Positions 52,955 through 62,329 of a DNA stretch of 64,000 nucleotides are shown here, piece by piece. A program made the position numbers and the translations under genes. The notes beneath the pieces are model-generated. The model was not told the origin of the DNA and ran no database searches. It saw nothing but the letters and a program-made list of their open reading frames with translations. Source of the stretch: DASVWZ01 sp963715675 (GTDB taxonomy: Bacteria; Acidobacteriota; Terriglobia; Terriglobales; Acidobacteriaceae); the NCBI GenBank assembly GCA_963715675.1, contig OY970265.1, positions 620,001-684,000 of the forward strand. Direction: 5' to 3'. How positions within the stretch are numbered: the first letter of the stretch is position 1; each line of letters starts with the position of its first letter.

Positions 52955-53201
52955 AAGCCAAGCCCGTAGTGGATCCAGTAACACGTTTTCGTTCCTCTGG
53001 CCTGCTGTAGAGCACAGCATGGGCGTGCGGCGCCCCGTTGCGCCCCGCTTTGTCACGCACGCCCTTGCTGGCTTATTCTCACCTGCCAAACTAAGGTTCT
53101 AGAACTGCCGTGCGGTAACCACCCGGTGTTTCCTGACTAAAATCCTGAATAGACGGGCATATGTCTGCCCCGCGTCGTTCTAGGAGCAACCTATCTTCTT
53201 T

Positions 53202-53942
53202 ATGTCGCTCGGCTCCATTTTGCGACCAGTCCGCCTCGGAATCGCTCTGGCCGTGCTCGGGCTCCTGCTTCCGGCCTGCGCAACCGCGCAGTCGGACGAC
53301 AGCGTGTCCCTGGGAGACTTGGCACGCTCTCTGCGAAACAAGAAAGCCCCTGCTTCCCGTGCCGTCATCGACAACGACAATCTGGCTGAGGTCATGCAGC
53401 AAGTCGAGAGCCGGCATAACTATGGAAGCCTGGTATTCTCCATCGAACCAGTGGGCAAGCAGTTCCAGGTCATTTCTCCGGACGCGACTTGCAGCCTTTC
53501 TTTTAACGCAAACGCTACCGCCCTGCTGACTCCGCCCGTGGTTCCGGTGGAACTGCCGCCGGCCGATCTTGCAAAGGTTGACGGCCCGGCCATCATCGAC
53601 GACGATACCTTGCAAATTTCCGTTCACAATGGAAGCGAATGGAACCTCCGGGAGATCATCGTCAGCCTGACGATCGTTCGCGCCGAGCCAGACAGCTATG
53701 AGAATACGATCAAGCTCTTACCCGCGTCGCAAGACGATCTCGTGGTGGCGGAGAAACGTTCTGACACCACCGTGCTGTTGCACTTGAAGGGAACTGCCGC
53801 TCCCTCCACCACCGCAGTTTTTCGCGAGAAGTTGGGTAACATCCTGACCCCAGATCAGGATTGGCATTGGTCCATCCTTCAAGCCAAGGGCATTCCGCCC
53901 GATCCCACACCCGCCAAGCCCGGCTATGCCGGTGGCCAGTGA
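53202..53942 (+). CDS. Secreted protein of unknown function
   Basis: 246 residues with a signal peptide (MSLGSILRPVR, hydrophobic core, ACATAQ). The segment SLGDLARSLRNKKAPASRAVIDNDNLAEVMQQVESRH recurs in my experience in acidobacterial secreted proteins. The later part contains IDDDTLQISVHNGSEWNLREIIVSLTIV, suggesting an Ig-like or beta-sandwich domain. The LPAC sequence looks like a weak lipobox, so it could be a lipoprotein. No function can be assigned. The AGGAG sequence upstream is 15 bases from the ATG, further than usual, so the start is uncertain. Confidence 0.7.
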   Translation: MSLGSILRPVRLGIALAVLGLLLPACATAQSDDSVSLGDLARSLRNKKAPASRAVIDNDNLAEVMQQVESRHNYGSLVFSIEPVGKQFQVISPDATCSLSFNANATALLTPPVVPVELPPADLAKVDGPAIIDDDTLQISVHNGSEWNLREIIVSLTIVRAEPDSYENTIKLLPASQDDLVVAEKRSDTTVLLHLKGTAAPSTTAVFREKLGNILTPDQDWHWSILQAKGIPPDPTPAKPGYAGGQ

Positions 53943-54045
53943 GTCACAACCCTTCCTGTGCTCGCTTTCCATGGCATGCGCTCCGTTGTATCGCGCTTGC
54001 CTCGGTTGCAGTGTCAGGGATGCTCCCGGTCTGCACCCTTTAACC

Positions 54046-54057
54046 GGGGTATACCCC
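54046..54057. promoter_or_regulatory. Perfect 12-bp palindrome GGGGTATACCCC
   Basis: GGGGTATACCCC stands about 105 bases after the stop of 53202-53942, in a gap between two converging genes. It resembles an operator by symmetry only. I cannot assign a regulator. Confidence 0.35.
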
Positions 54058-54105
54058 CTCCCCCTCGGTCTAGTGGAATCATCAGGTTACGGACTATTGG
54101 CCCGC

Positions 54106-54192
54106 AAAATCTAGAGCCCATTGGGGTTAGAGGTAAAATCTAGATTCCTAAGCAGTTATACGTGCCAAATTGTTATTAAGTAACAGTTATAC
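54106..54192. repeat. AT-rich island with two pairs of direct repeats
   Basis: AAAATCTAGA occurs at 54106-54115 and 54135-54144; CAGTTATAC occurs at 54153-54161 and 54184-54192. The repeat spacings (29 and 31 bases) are close to three helical turns. The island lies in the 499-base gap 53943-54441 between convergent genes, where no promoter for either is expected. Confidence 0.5.
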
Positions 54193-54441
54193 ACTAATGA
54201 TGGCGATTTGCCGGGTTCGAGTCAAGGGAAAAAGTTGTGGGGCGGGCACTCACAATTGACGACGACTGAATCGCCCCCAGCGTTCGCCAAGAGTTGCGGA
54301 CGGCTGGGCCAGGCCCGAGTGACGGGCAAGCCGGTAGTTATCGGTTCGTGCGTCGGAGTAGTACCGCCGAGCCTAAAGCCTCAGCGAAGTGTCTTCAGGC
54401 CGGGGCGTTTGGAAACTGCTCCGGCCTGATGCCACCGTGGT

Positions 54442-55563
54442 TCACTCCTTCAGCCCGAAGGCATAAACGTTGCCGTCGTACGATCCGACATACACTACCC
54501 CGTTCACCACAGCGGGCGAGCCAACCACTCCTTCGCTGGTGGTGTAGCTCCACAGTAAAGCGCCGGTGCTGGCATCTAGACCGTACACGTTGCGGTCGAG
54601 TGAGCCGACATAAACCACGCCGTTGGCGACGGCTGGCGAGGTGTACACTTCGCCGCCGGTGGCGTAACTCCACAGCAGAGCGCCGGTACTCGCGTCTAGT
54701 GCGTACACGTTGGAATCGGCCGAGCCGACATAAACCACACCGTTGGCTACGGCCGGCGAGGAGCTTCCGCCGGTGGCGTAGCTCCACAGTAGAGCGCCGG
54801 TCTTGGCATTCAGCGCGTACAGGTTGCCGTCTTGCGAGCCGACATACACCACGCCGTCCGCCACTGCAGCCGAGGACCCGACATCATAGCCGGTTCTGTA
54901 GCTCCACAACTTGGCGCCGGTCCGGGCATTCAGCGCGTACACGTTGTGGTCGATTGAGCCCACATACACCACCCCATTCGCCACGGCCGGCGAGGACTGT
55001 ATATGACCGCGGGTTTTGTAGCTCCATAGCTTGGCGCCGGTGCGCGCATTCAGCGCGTACATCTTGTCGTCGAAACCCCCGCTTGCATAAAGCACGCCAT
55101 TCGCCAGGCTGGGATCCCAGGATCCATTAACGGGGTACGTCCAGATTTTGGCGCCGTTGCTAGCCTTCAGAGCATAGATTTTGGTGGCGTCCCCGCTAAC
55201 GTACACCACCCCTTTTGCGACGGCAGGCACCGAACTTACCCAGCCGTCAGTGCGGTAGACCCACAGCTTAGCGCCGGTGCTGGCGTCCAGCGCGTACAGA
55301 TTGTGGTCCCACGAACCGGCATACGCCACTCCATCCACGACTGCGGGCGAATTCGCGTAGCTGCCGGTTTTATAGCTCCACTTCACCTGGAGGTTCCCGA
55401 CATTGTTGACGCCGAGCACCTTTTCATACGGGTTCCAGCGCATCATGTTGGTGCGGTGGAACTCGCTCCAGTCGTTTTGGCCCTTGGCCGCTGGCTGCTG
55501 ACCCCATGCGACGGACACGAAGCACGTACAAAGAATTAAAACCAGGATACGAATGCATTTCAT
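54442..55563 (-). CDS. Secreted PQQ-like beta-propeller repeat protein (8 blades), paralogue
   Basis: 373 residues from the ATG at 55563, with GGAGG six bases upstream. The signal peptide is MKCIRILVLILCTCFVSVAW, followed by DWSEFHRTNMMRWNPYEK. Eight blades follow with the pattern SSPAVANGVVYVGS.D.NVYALDASTGALLWSYATG. The N-terminal segment and the C-terminal YVGSYDGNVYAFGLK are shared with 17141-18331 in the NRPS block, so the two are paralogues about 37 kb apart. Blades 4-8 are very similar to each other even at the DNA level. Function unknown. The 289-base gap upstream (55564-55852) probably holds its promoter, but no elements are clear. Confidence 0.87.
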   Translation of the reverse strand: MKCIRILVLILCTCFVSVAWGQQPAAKGQNDWSEFHRTNMMRWNPYEKVLGVNNVGNLQVKWSYKTGSYANSPAVVDGVAYAGSWDHNLYALDASTGAKLWVYRTDGWVSSVPAVAKGVVYVSGDATKIYALKASNGAKIWTYPVNGSWDPSLANGVLYASGGFDDKMYALNARTGAKLWSYKTRGHIQSSPAVANGVVYVGSIDHNVYALNARTGAKLWSYRTGYDVGSSAAVADGVVYVGSQDGNLYALNAKTGALLWSYATGGSSSPAVANGVVYVGSADSNVYALDASTGALLWSYATGGEVYTSPAVANGVVYVGSLDRNVYGLDASTGALLWSYTTSEGVVGSPAVVNGVVYVGSYDGNVYAFGLKE

Positions 55564-55852
55564 GACCAACCTCCACAAGATGAATTTTGTCTGGTAAAAG
55601 TGCGTTTCCCGGGAATTCGGGTCATTCGCCTCAGGGGGTGCTGCGTCCAGGGGGGGACTCTCTTCGGGGAGGCGACAGACAGATCATGCTAAGCAAACCA
55701 CGGCATCATGTCCGTGAGATTGGTCACAGCTTGATGTGCGGTGATGGCCAAGAGTCACAACTGTTGAAACATCGAAGGTCGGGGCGGATCTGAAATCGGT
55801 CCAGACGGTGGGGAGAATGCCAGAAGGGAGATTGGGGAGCATCAGATGCGGG

Positions 55853-56869
55853 TCAAGATGCAAACGCTTGCGCCGATGAAACATCCTCCGCGTGCCCGCT
55901 GCGAATGCTGCGGTATGCGGCATCGAGGATCAGCTGATTTCGCCAGCCTTCCTCGCCGGGGACAGGGAAGTCCGCCCTGCCTTCGACCGCTGCGGCAAAT
56001 GCATCCACCTGCCGCGCATAGGCCGACGCATTCGACACCGTGTGAACCTCGACTGCGTTGCGGCCACGGCGCAACTCCATCTGAACCGGATCATCCACGC
56101 TGAGAGCGTTATCAGCGCGCAGCACGCCAGTGTCACCGATCAACTCGAGCGGGGTGCGGTACTCGGCGCGAAACGATGCCATCACCGTACCCAGCGTGCC
56201 CCGCGAAAACTTAAGAAGCAAAGCCGCTGCGGCTTCGACTTGCCCTGAGTTCGAATCAGAAATGCCGATTGCGCTCACCCGCACCACTTCGTCCTGAAGA
56301 ACAAAACGCAGCGTATCGATGCAGTGCACTCCTATATCGGCAATCGGTCCTCCTCCCGCCACGTTCATGTCTCGAATCCATGTGCGCGGATGCTGCAGCC
56401 CTGCCGCGAAAGAAAACTCCGATCGCGCAAACCCTACCTTCCCGATCTTTCCCGCAGCCAGCTGATTCCGAAACCACGCCGTGCTTTCTTCAAAGCGAAA
56501 AACGTGCGCCACTCCCAGTAGGACTCCGGCCTTGTCCGCCGCTTCCACCATCTGCCGGCAGTCCCCGGCATTCACTCCCATGGGTTTTTCGCATAGTACG
56601 GCTTTGCCGCATCGGATGGCGGTAAGAACATCCGGCAAATGGAGTGCGTTTGGGCTGGCGACAAACACGGCGTCTACGTCCGGAGACTGGCACAACTGTT
56701 CGACCGAATCGAATGCCAGCGGGATGTTGTATTGCTCGGCCGATTGCCGCGCCTGGTTGATGTCGCGCCGCGACAATGCCGTCACCCGGCAGTTCGTGGC
56801 ACGCGCGAACCCCGGCACCAGCCGTTTGACAGCGTGGAGCCCGAAGCCGGCGATGCCAAATCTGACCAT
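55853..56869 (-). CDS. Gfo/Idh/MocA family oxidoreductase
   Basis: 338 residues. The NAD(P)-binding Rossmann motif is FGIAGFGLHAVKRLV at the N-terminus. VDAVFVASPNALHLPDVLTAIRCGKAVLCEKPMG contains the EKP motif with the catalytic Lys. The C-terminal domain has GGGPIADIGVHCIDTLRFVL with the conserved D...H pair. Family members oxidise or isomerise sugars and inositols. The substrate is not predictable. The gene is 27 bases upstream (in transcription terms, after) the lactonase-like lipoprotein gene on the same strand, so the two may be cotranscribed. Confidence 0.9.
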   Translation of the reverse strand: MVRFGIAGFGLHAVKRLVPGFARATNCRVTALSRRDINQARQSAEQYNIPLAFDSVEQLCQSPDVDAVFVASPNALHLPDVLTAIRCGKAVLCEKPMGVNAGDCRQMVEAADKAGVLLGVAHVFRFEESTAWFRNQLAAGKIGKVGFARSEFSFAAGLQHPRTWIRDMNVAGGGPIADIGVHCIDTLRFVLQDEVVRVSAIGISDSNSGQVEAAAALLLKFSRGTLGTVMASFRAEYRTPLELIGDTGVLRADNALSVDDPVQMELRRGRNAVEVHTVSNASAYARQVDAFAAAVEGRADFPVPGEEGWRNQLILDAAYRSIRSGHAEDVSSAQAFAS

Positions 56870-56896
56870 ACCGTTCGTGTCGTGAGTGGCGTCGAA

Positions 56897-57985
56897 CTAC
56901 TGAGTCACAGCCATTGACGTGGGTGCCACAGAGGTGGCTGCGGCTTGCGAATTCGGGATGAGGGTCCACGCCGTGGGATCGAAGGTGTACTCCAAAATTT
57001 GCCTTGCGCTCTGGCTTCCCACATACAGCCACTGGCCATTGGGGTCCCACTGAACAAACGCCGGCGTGGTGGTCACCGTAAATGGCGAGTTCTTGACTTG
57101 GGTGGGTGCGCCGGTCGACGAATCAATGGAGAAGACCGACAGGTTGTTCGATGTCTGGTTCGCGACAAAGACATACAGTCCCGATGGTTCGACCGCTAAG
57201 GCAATCGGCGCGCCTCCGGCGGCAATCGGAGTGCCCGGAGCCATTGCCAGAGCGCCCATGGAATTGATGGAAAAAACGGTGAGCGTATTCACCGGCGAAT
57301 TTGCCAGGTAGACAAACTTGCCCCCGGGATCGGTGACAATGGCGGACGGTCCGGCGCCCGCCGCAAACGGCGATCCGGCCACCTGCTGGAGCGCGCCGGA
57401 GGCACCCACGCTGTAGCCAACCACCGATGCCAGGTTGCTGTTGAGGACGTAGAGAAATCCGCCGGACGGTGTTATCGCCAGTGCTCCGGGGTTGGAGTAG
57501 GTGCTGAACGGCGATCCCGAGATCTGGCTCAAAGCGCCGCTTCCGGAATCGATCGAGTAGACGGAGATACTGCTGGCAAATCCATTCGACACGAACAGAA
57601 AACTCCCGCTGGCGTTCATTACCATGGAAACTGGGCCGGCGCCAGCCGCGGTGCGGGGCAACACTTCTGAAATTGACCCGGTATTGCTGTCCACCGTGAA
57701 CCGGGAAATGTTGTTGTCGAGTTGATTCGCCACGTAAACGAACTTGTTGGACGGATGAACCAAAATCGATGCCGGCGAGTTCCCCGCAAAATACGGCGAT
57801 CCCACGGCAGCGGTGAACGCCCCCGAATGGTTGTCGATGCGATAGGCGGCAACCTGGTTGCTGGAGGACAAACTCACGAAGGCGAGATGGCTGGAGGAAG
57901 AAGAAAAAGGGGACGAAGTGCCACATCCAGCCAGTCCTAATAACCCCAGAACCACCACGCCTAGAACGGTTGTCTTGCTCAACAC
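56897..57985 (-). CDS. Lactonase-like beta-propeller lipoprotein (YVTN family)
   Basis: 362 residues. The GTG at 57985 follows GAGGG five bases upstream and gives a compact lipoprotein signal (MLSKTTVLGVVVLGLLGLAGC) with lipobox LAGC. A longer start at GTG 58024 is possible. The mature part has seven repeats of about 45 residues such as GPSAIVTDPGGKFVYLANSPVNTLTVFSI and SNKFVYVANQLDNNISRFTVDSNTG. This is the 6-phosphogluconolactonase-like/YVTN propeller pattern. It is membrane-anchored. Whether it has lactonase activity is unknown. Confidence 0.85.
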   Translation of the reverse strand: MLSKTTVLGVVVLGLLGLAGCGTSSPFSSSSSHLAFVSLSSSNQVAAYRIDNHSGAFTAAVGSPYFAGNSPASILVHPSNKFVYVANQLDNNISRFTVDSNTGSISEVLPRTAAGAGPVSMVMNASGSFLFVSNGFASSISVYSIDSGSGALSQISGSPFSTYSNPGALAITPSGGFLYVLNSNLASVVGYSVGASGALQQVAGSPFAAGAGPSAIVTDPGGKFVYLANSPVNTLTVFSINSMGALAMAPGTPIAAGGAPIALAVEPSGLYVFVANQTSNNLSVFSIDSSTGAPTQVKNSPFTVTTTPAFVQWDPNGQWLYVGSQSARQILEYTFDPTAWTLIPNSQAAATSVAPTSMAVTQ

Positions 57986-58039
57986 CTTGACCCTCTTCGA
58001 TTGGAATTGTGACAGAAACGACACGCGTCCGCAGCCGGC

Positions 58040-58633
58040 TTACAGCCTCGGTTTCTTGCGAATGCGACCCAGGTGTACCACCAGCCCCGTCGAAACTCGG
58101 ACATCACTTTGCGAAGTGTTGAATGTTTGAGTGCGCAGGTAGTCCGCCTGGATCACACGAAACGTGAAACGGGACGTAAGATCCCGCTCATACCCGCCCC
58201 CGCCGGCAAAGGCGCGGCCCACGCTCTCAAAGCCAGTCCGGGTTGGTTGAACAATATCCACGTTATTCTGCGCCTTGCCAAACAGGAACTGACCAAAAAC
58301 GCGCGACCGTTCCCAGCGCCAGGAGTATCGCGGACCAGCCATGAAGTTATAAGCGGACACCTTGGAACCATACTCCCCGCTGACCTCGGCCACCACTGAG
58401 AAGCGTTCGCCAAAATTGAACGCGCCGTCCATCTTCCACCCGTTCAGATTGCTGTAGTCGGCAAACCCAATCGATGGACCGTCAAAGCGCAGGTACGAGT
58501 ACCCACCGGATACTTCGAAGCGGCTTACCTGCTGTCCCGCTGCCAACAACGGACTGAAAAGGATGACTGAGGCAACCACGGCTATCCAAGCCAGGATCTT
58601 GCTTGCGAGAGTGACTTCCCATGCGATTCTCAT
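58040..58633 (-). CDS. Outer-membrane beta-barrel protein (OmpA-like small porin fold)
   Basis: 197 residues from the ATG at 58633; earlier in-frame starts add a non-signal leader. The signal peptide ends LLAAGQQ. Alternating beta strands with aromatic girdles follow (FEVSGGYSYLRFDG, GWKMDGAFNFGERFSVVAEVSGEYGS, YNFMAGPRYSWRWERSRVFGQFLFG, FTFRVIQADYLRTQTF). The C-terminal strand VRVSTGLVVHLG is of outer-membrane type. About eight strands fit a small barrel. Function unknown. The 285-base gap upstream shows nothing specific beyond a 6-bp CTGGCC/GGCCAG stem. Confidence 0.82.
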   Translation of the reverse strand: MRIAWEVTLASKILAWIAVVASVILFSPLLAAGQQVSRFEVSGGYSYLRFDGPSIGFADYSNLNGWKMDGAFNFGERFSVVAEVSGEYGSKVSAYNFMAGPRYSWRWERSRVFGQFLFGKAQNNVDIVQPTRTGFESVGRAFAGGGGYERDLTSRFTFRVIQADYLRTQTFNTSQSDVRVSTGLVVHLGRIRKKPRL

Positions 58634-58918
58634 TCGGAGAAACGTGCCGCTCCTAAATTGTTGATTCTTGGCTCTGTCGAGGTTACCACAAACGGGTTGG
58701 ATGCTGGCTGCGCCATCCGGGCTGTGCCCGTTCGGAAAGGCAGCCACATGGATTGTCTTCACATGGGTGCAGCAGAAGTGGTCCCGGCGGAAAAACTGGC
58801 CTGTGCGGCCAGGAATGCTGTGGAGAATACAGACAGGCCAAAATCAGCAGAATCCTCCAGTTGGCGGCAGAGGCGCGTAGCTGAACCGTCGGGGATTTAT
58901 AACGCTCCCCCTTGCTTC

Positions 58919-59908
58919 TCATGCAATGGTTCTTACGCGAGTGCGGATTTTCCCAAACTCGCAGGTTCCCAGACCGCGTTGGGATGCCATTTTCAGGTAG
59001 GGCAGAGAGGAGATCTCCAAATTCCAGTAGGCCTTCGCCACATATGCGTCAAGCGCCACCGGATCGGTTCCGGCTACCAGTGTTTTCTTGAGGAGGACAT
59101 CGTCAAGGTTCCCTCCAATCGGGCCGTTCCGGATAAGCACGCGATAGCAATCGATAATGGTAAGAGTCGGACGAATGAAATCGGCCAGGTCCACTAGGCT
59201 TTCGTGGATGTTCTGGTGCAACTGATGGCGTGGTCCACCCAGGATGCCGTACCAGTTCTTCATCCCCAGAGTCGTGCCGGTCAGGCTGTGGTGTTTGGCG
59301 ATGGGGACGTTGATGATCTTGTCGGCATTCAGGAAGGGATCAAAAACTGGCCAGTCCCGCAGCAGCTCTCCCTGCAAATCTACATCTTTGAATCTGGAGG
59401 GTTCGGGCAGGATCACTTCGGCTCCTTCCCGCCGCGACGCTTCGGCAATGCCGGATCTCTCAAAACACCGGCGAGGGTCGTTACAGCTCACGTCAGTTAC
59501 GATGACCCGCTTCGCCCCTGCGTTCCAGCACTGCCGGACGATCTCTGCCACGATCGCCGGATTGGTGTTGGCCGCCTGTTCCGGTGTACGGTCCCAGCCG
59601 ATGTTCGGTTTCACCAACACCACGTCGGCGCGGGATACAAAGCGACGGATGCCACCCAGTTCTTCGATCGCAGTCCGCGCCAGCAGTATGGGATCATCTC
59701 CCTGGATGATCGCCATCTCAGGCCAGGCCGAATCCAGCGGCACGGTGTGACTGCGTTTCGCATGAATTGCCCGCTCCGATTCGGGGCGCTGGCTGTGTTC
59801 GCTCAGCCAGAATCCGAGGCCTGCGGTTCCGGCAGCGGCTCCCCCCAGGCGGAGCAGCCTGAGTAACGCTTCCCGACGGTTGAGTATGGCGCTCTCGGTC
59901 AACGGCAT
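58919..59908 (-). CDS. DUF362 domain-containing protein with Tat-type leader
   Basis: 329 residues from the ATG at 59908 (GAGG eight bases upstream). The N-terminus NRREALLRLLRLGGAAAGTAGLGFWL has a twin-Arg and hydrophobic core resembling a Tat signal or anchor. The DUF362 core follows: VVLVKPNIGWDRTPEQAANTNP, VIVTDVSCNDPRRCFERSGI, INVPIAKHHSLTGTTLGMKNWYGILGG and TLTIIDCYRVLIRNGPIGG. No Cys clusters for iron-sulfur are present. It is divergent from the membrane spermidine-synthase-like gene with 51 bases between them. Export as a folded protein suggests a bound cofactor, which is an inference. Confidence 0.87.
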   Translation of the reverse strand: MPLTESAILNRREALLRLLRLGGAAAGTAGLGFWLSEHSQRPESERAIHAKRSHTVPLDSAWPEMAIIQGDDPILLARTAIEELGGIRRFVSRADVVLVKPNIGWDRTPEQAANTNPAIVAEIVRQCWNAGAKRVIVTDVSCNDPRRCFERSGIAEASRREGAEVILPEPSRFKDVDLQGELLRDWPVFDPFLNADKIINVPIAKHHSLTGTTLGMKNWYGILGGPRHQLHQNIHESLVDLADFIRPTLTIIDCYRVLIRNGPIGGNLDDVLLKKTLVAGTDPVALDAYVAKAYWNLEISSLPYLKMASQRGLGTCEFGKIRTRVRTIA

Positions 59909-59959
59909 ATTGCTGACCTCTTTGCTTTTGCCCGACAACTAAATTCTAATCTCGTTCTG

Positions 59960-62329
59960 GTGGCAGCACCTATGCGGCCGATCACAATGCCGTGTGCGAA
60001 ACAACCGACGTCTGCTGCAAGGGCGGCCCTGGCGCTGATCGGATTCAGCGCGGTCATCGGCCAGATCGTTCTCCTGCGGGAGCTTGTCGTTGTCTTCAGC
60101 GGCAACGAGATTTCGCTGGGGATTATGTTGGCCACCTGGCTGTTCTGGACCGCCGCCGGCAGCGGTCTGAGCAGCGCTTTTGACCTGGGTGGAACCAACC
60201 CGCGCTGGGCAGTCGCCGCGCTGGAATGCGTGTTCGGCATCAGCCTGCTGCCGACAATCTGGGCGTTGCGCGCCTCCCGGACCTTTTTTCAGACCGTTCC
60301 GGGCGAATTGGTGGGTCCGGTACCGATGCTGTTTGCATCCCTGGCCTGTCTGAGCGTGTTTTGCCTTGCCGCGGGGGCGCTTTTCGTAGTTGCGACCCGG
60401 ATGTACGAACAGGAATGCGCCGTCTCTGCTCGCCTCGCCACCAGTTCGGCTTACCTTTTGGAGGCCGCTGGTTCCGGCCTGGGTGGGATCCTGGCCAGCA
60501 TTCTATTGCTGCGCTTGCTTGGGCCTTTTCACATCGCGACTGTCGTCGCCGTCCTGAACCTGGGTATGGCCGCAGTCTTGCTATTCCGGACGGGCCGCAA
60601 GCAGCTTGAGGCCGTGACAGTAACAGCGGCGCTTTTCGCGGTCGTTCTGTTTGCGATCCCTCTTTTTGTCTATGTTGCACCGTCGTTGAACAGATCCGCG
60701 CAGGCACGCCTATGGCGGGGATTCCACCTGCGGGAGTCGCGCGACTCGATTTACGGCAACCTGGCGGTCATTGAAACCGGCACGACGCAAACCGGCAATA
60801 TCCGCAGCATTTATGACAATGGCGTGATCCTTGCCAACGCGCCGGACGAGAGTGCCGCCGAAGAGGCGGTTCACTACGCGCTGCTGGAGCACCCGGCGCC
60901 GAGGCAACTTCTGCTGATCGGCGGCGGCGTAAACGGCAGCATCGCCCAGGCGCTGAAGCACCCCACCATCGAGCGGGTCGATTATGTTGAACTTGACCCC
61001 GCGCTGATCGACATGGCGCGCCAGTTTTTCCCGGCGCAGGCTGATCCTGTCGTCTCGGATCCTCGAGTGCGCCTGCACTACGCGGATGGCCGCTACTATC
61101 TCAAAACGGCCAGCGGCGCATTCGACGTGATCATTCTGAACGTGCCCGACCCGCAGACCGCGCAGTTGAACAGGTTCTACACGGTTGAGTTCTTTCGTTC
61201 TGCTCGCGATCACCTTGCACCCGGCGGAGTGCTGGCCTTGCAACTCCGCTCGTCGGAGGATTACATCAGCTCCGATCTGGCGGAATTCCTGCGCTGCATT
61301 CACCACACCCTGCAGACAGTCTTCCCTTATGTGGTTGTAATCCCCGGTGAAACGATTCACTTCTTCGCCACTTCACAGCCCGCTGTTCTGACGGACAATC
61401 CCCAAACGCTCATTGCAAGATTGCAGGAGCGGAATCTGAAGACCCAGTATGTTCGGGAATACTCCATCCCATTCCGCATGATGCCCGATCGCATGGCGCA
61501 GCTTCGCCAGCAACTCCAATCGCTGCCGTCGACGCCAGTCAATCGCGATTTCGAGCCGATCGCCTATTACTTCGACGTGGTGCTGTGGAGCGCGCAGTTC
61601 AAGTCGGGCTATGCTCACTGGTTCCGGACCGCGGCGCACCTCTCTTTCACCCGTGTCCTTGCTGCTGTCCTGATTGTCTTACTGTTTGGGACAGTTCTTC
61701 TGGCGTCTAAGCCCGCTCGCGAGGGCCGCGCCCGTTCTGCGGCGGCGTGCTGCATGGCGGCGGCCGGATTCACTCTGATGGCTCTGCAGATCTTTCTGCT
61801 GCTGGCATTCCAGTCCGTCTACGGTTACGTTTACCACGAGCTTGCGGTCCTCATCGCCATGTGCATGGCCGGCATTGCCTTCGGAAGCTGGTTGGGCATC
61901 CGCCACATTCGTTCCAGCGATCGTCCACCTTGTCGCACGATTGCGACAACCCAGTTCCTGCTCGCCCTTTCGGGTCCCGCTCTGATATTTGTGGTTAGCC
62001 TGCTGTCGAAGATTTCCGGGATAGCGACAACATGGTTGGCGGCGCAGTTTGTCTTCCCGGCGTTAGCGGCTCTGTGCGGAATGCTGGGCGGCTACCAATT
62101 TCCTGTCGCGACGGAGATCTACCTTCACAACCGCAGCCATCGTTCAGGACTGGGTACACTCTATGCCATCGATCTGCTGGGCGGATGCGGGGGCGCGCTT
62201 TTATTGAGCAGCTACCTGATCCCGGTGTTTGGTTTTTGGAAAACGGCATGGCTCAGTGCGGCGGTGAACCTGGCGCCGGCCCTCCTGGCCGTATGGGTAT
62301 GCCGGGAGGCGAAGATGAGTCGGGCATAA
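59960..62329 (+). CDS. Membrane-bound spermidine-synthase-like methyltransferase-fold protein
   Basis: 789 residues starting at GTG 59960 or ATG 59972. It has about seven N-terminal transmembrane helices up to residue 240. A soluble Rossmann domain of the polyamine aminopropyltransferase type follows (LLLIGGGVNGSIAQALKHPTIERVDYVELDPALIDMAR, VRLHYADGRYYLKTASGAFDVIILNVPDP). About six more helices come after residue 560. The aminopropyltransferase gate and catalytic Asp (normally in DSTDP) are replaced by NVPDP, so spermidine synthesis itself is doubtful. It overlaps the convergent MEMO-AMMECR1 gene by 77 bases. A link with DUF362 and AmmeMemoRadiSam genes is suggested by this neighbourhood. Confidence 0.85.
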   Translation: MAAPMRPITMPCAKQPTSAARAALALIGFSAVIGQIVLLRELVVVFSGNEISLGIMLATWLFWTAAGSGLSSAFDLGGTNPRWAVAALECVFGISLLPTIWALRASRTFFQTVPGELVGPVPMLFASLACLSVFCLAAGALFVVATRMYEQECAVSARLATSSAYLLEAAGSGLGGILASILLLRLLGPFHIATVVAVLNLGMAAVLLFRTGRKQLEAVTVTAALFAVVLFAIPLFVYVAPSLNRSAQARLWRGFHLRESRDSIYGNLAVIETGTTQTGNIRSIYDNGVILANAPDESAAEEAVHYALLEHPAPRQLLLIGGGVNGSIAQALKHPTIERVDYVELDPALIDMARQFFPAQADPVVSDPRVRLHYADGRYYLKTASGAFDVIILNVPDPQTAQLNRFYTVEFFRSARDHLAPGGVLALQLRSSEDYISSDLAEFLRCIHHTLQTVFPYVVVIPGETIHFFATSQPAVLTDNPQTLIARLQERNLKTQYVREYSIPFRMMPDRMAQLRQQLQSLPSTPVNRDFEPIAYYFDVVLWSAQFKSGYAHWFRTAAHLSFTRVLAAVLIVLLFGTVLLASKPAREGRARSAAACCMAAAGFTLMALQIFLLLAFQSVYGYVYHELAVLIAMCMAGIAFGSWLGIRHIRSSDRPPCRTIATTQFLLALSGPALIFVVSLLSKISGIATTWLAAQFVFPALAALCGMLGGYQFPVATEIYLHNRSHRSGLGTLYAIDLLGGCGGALLLSSYLIPVFGFWKTAWLSAAVNLAPALLAVWVCREAKMSRA

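Noticed and set aside
52591..53102. Overlapping short open frames in the usp upstream region
   Set aside because: They lack ribosome binding sites and homology-like features, and one includes the hairpin at 52934-52954.
54205..54230. GGTTCGAGTC resembling a tRNA T-arm, possible att site
   Set aside because: The flanking bases do not form a T-stem or acceptor stem, so it is probably a chance match.
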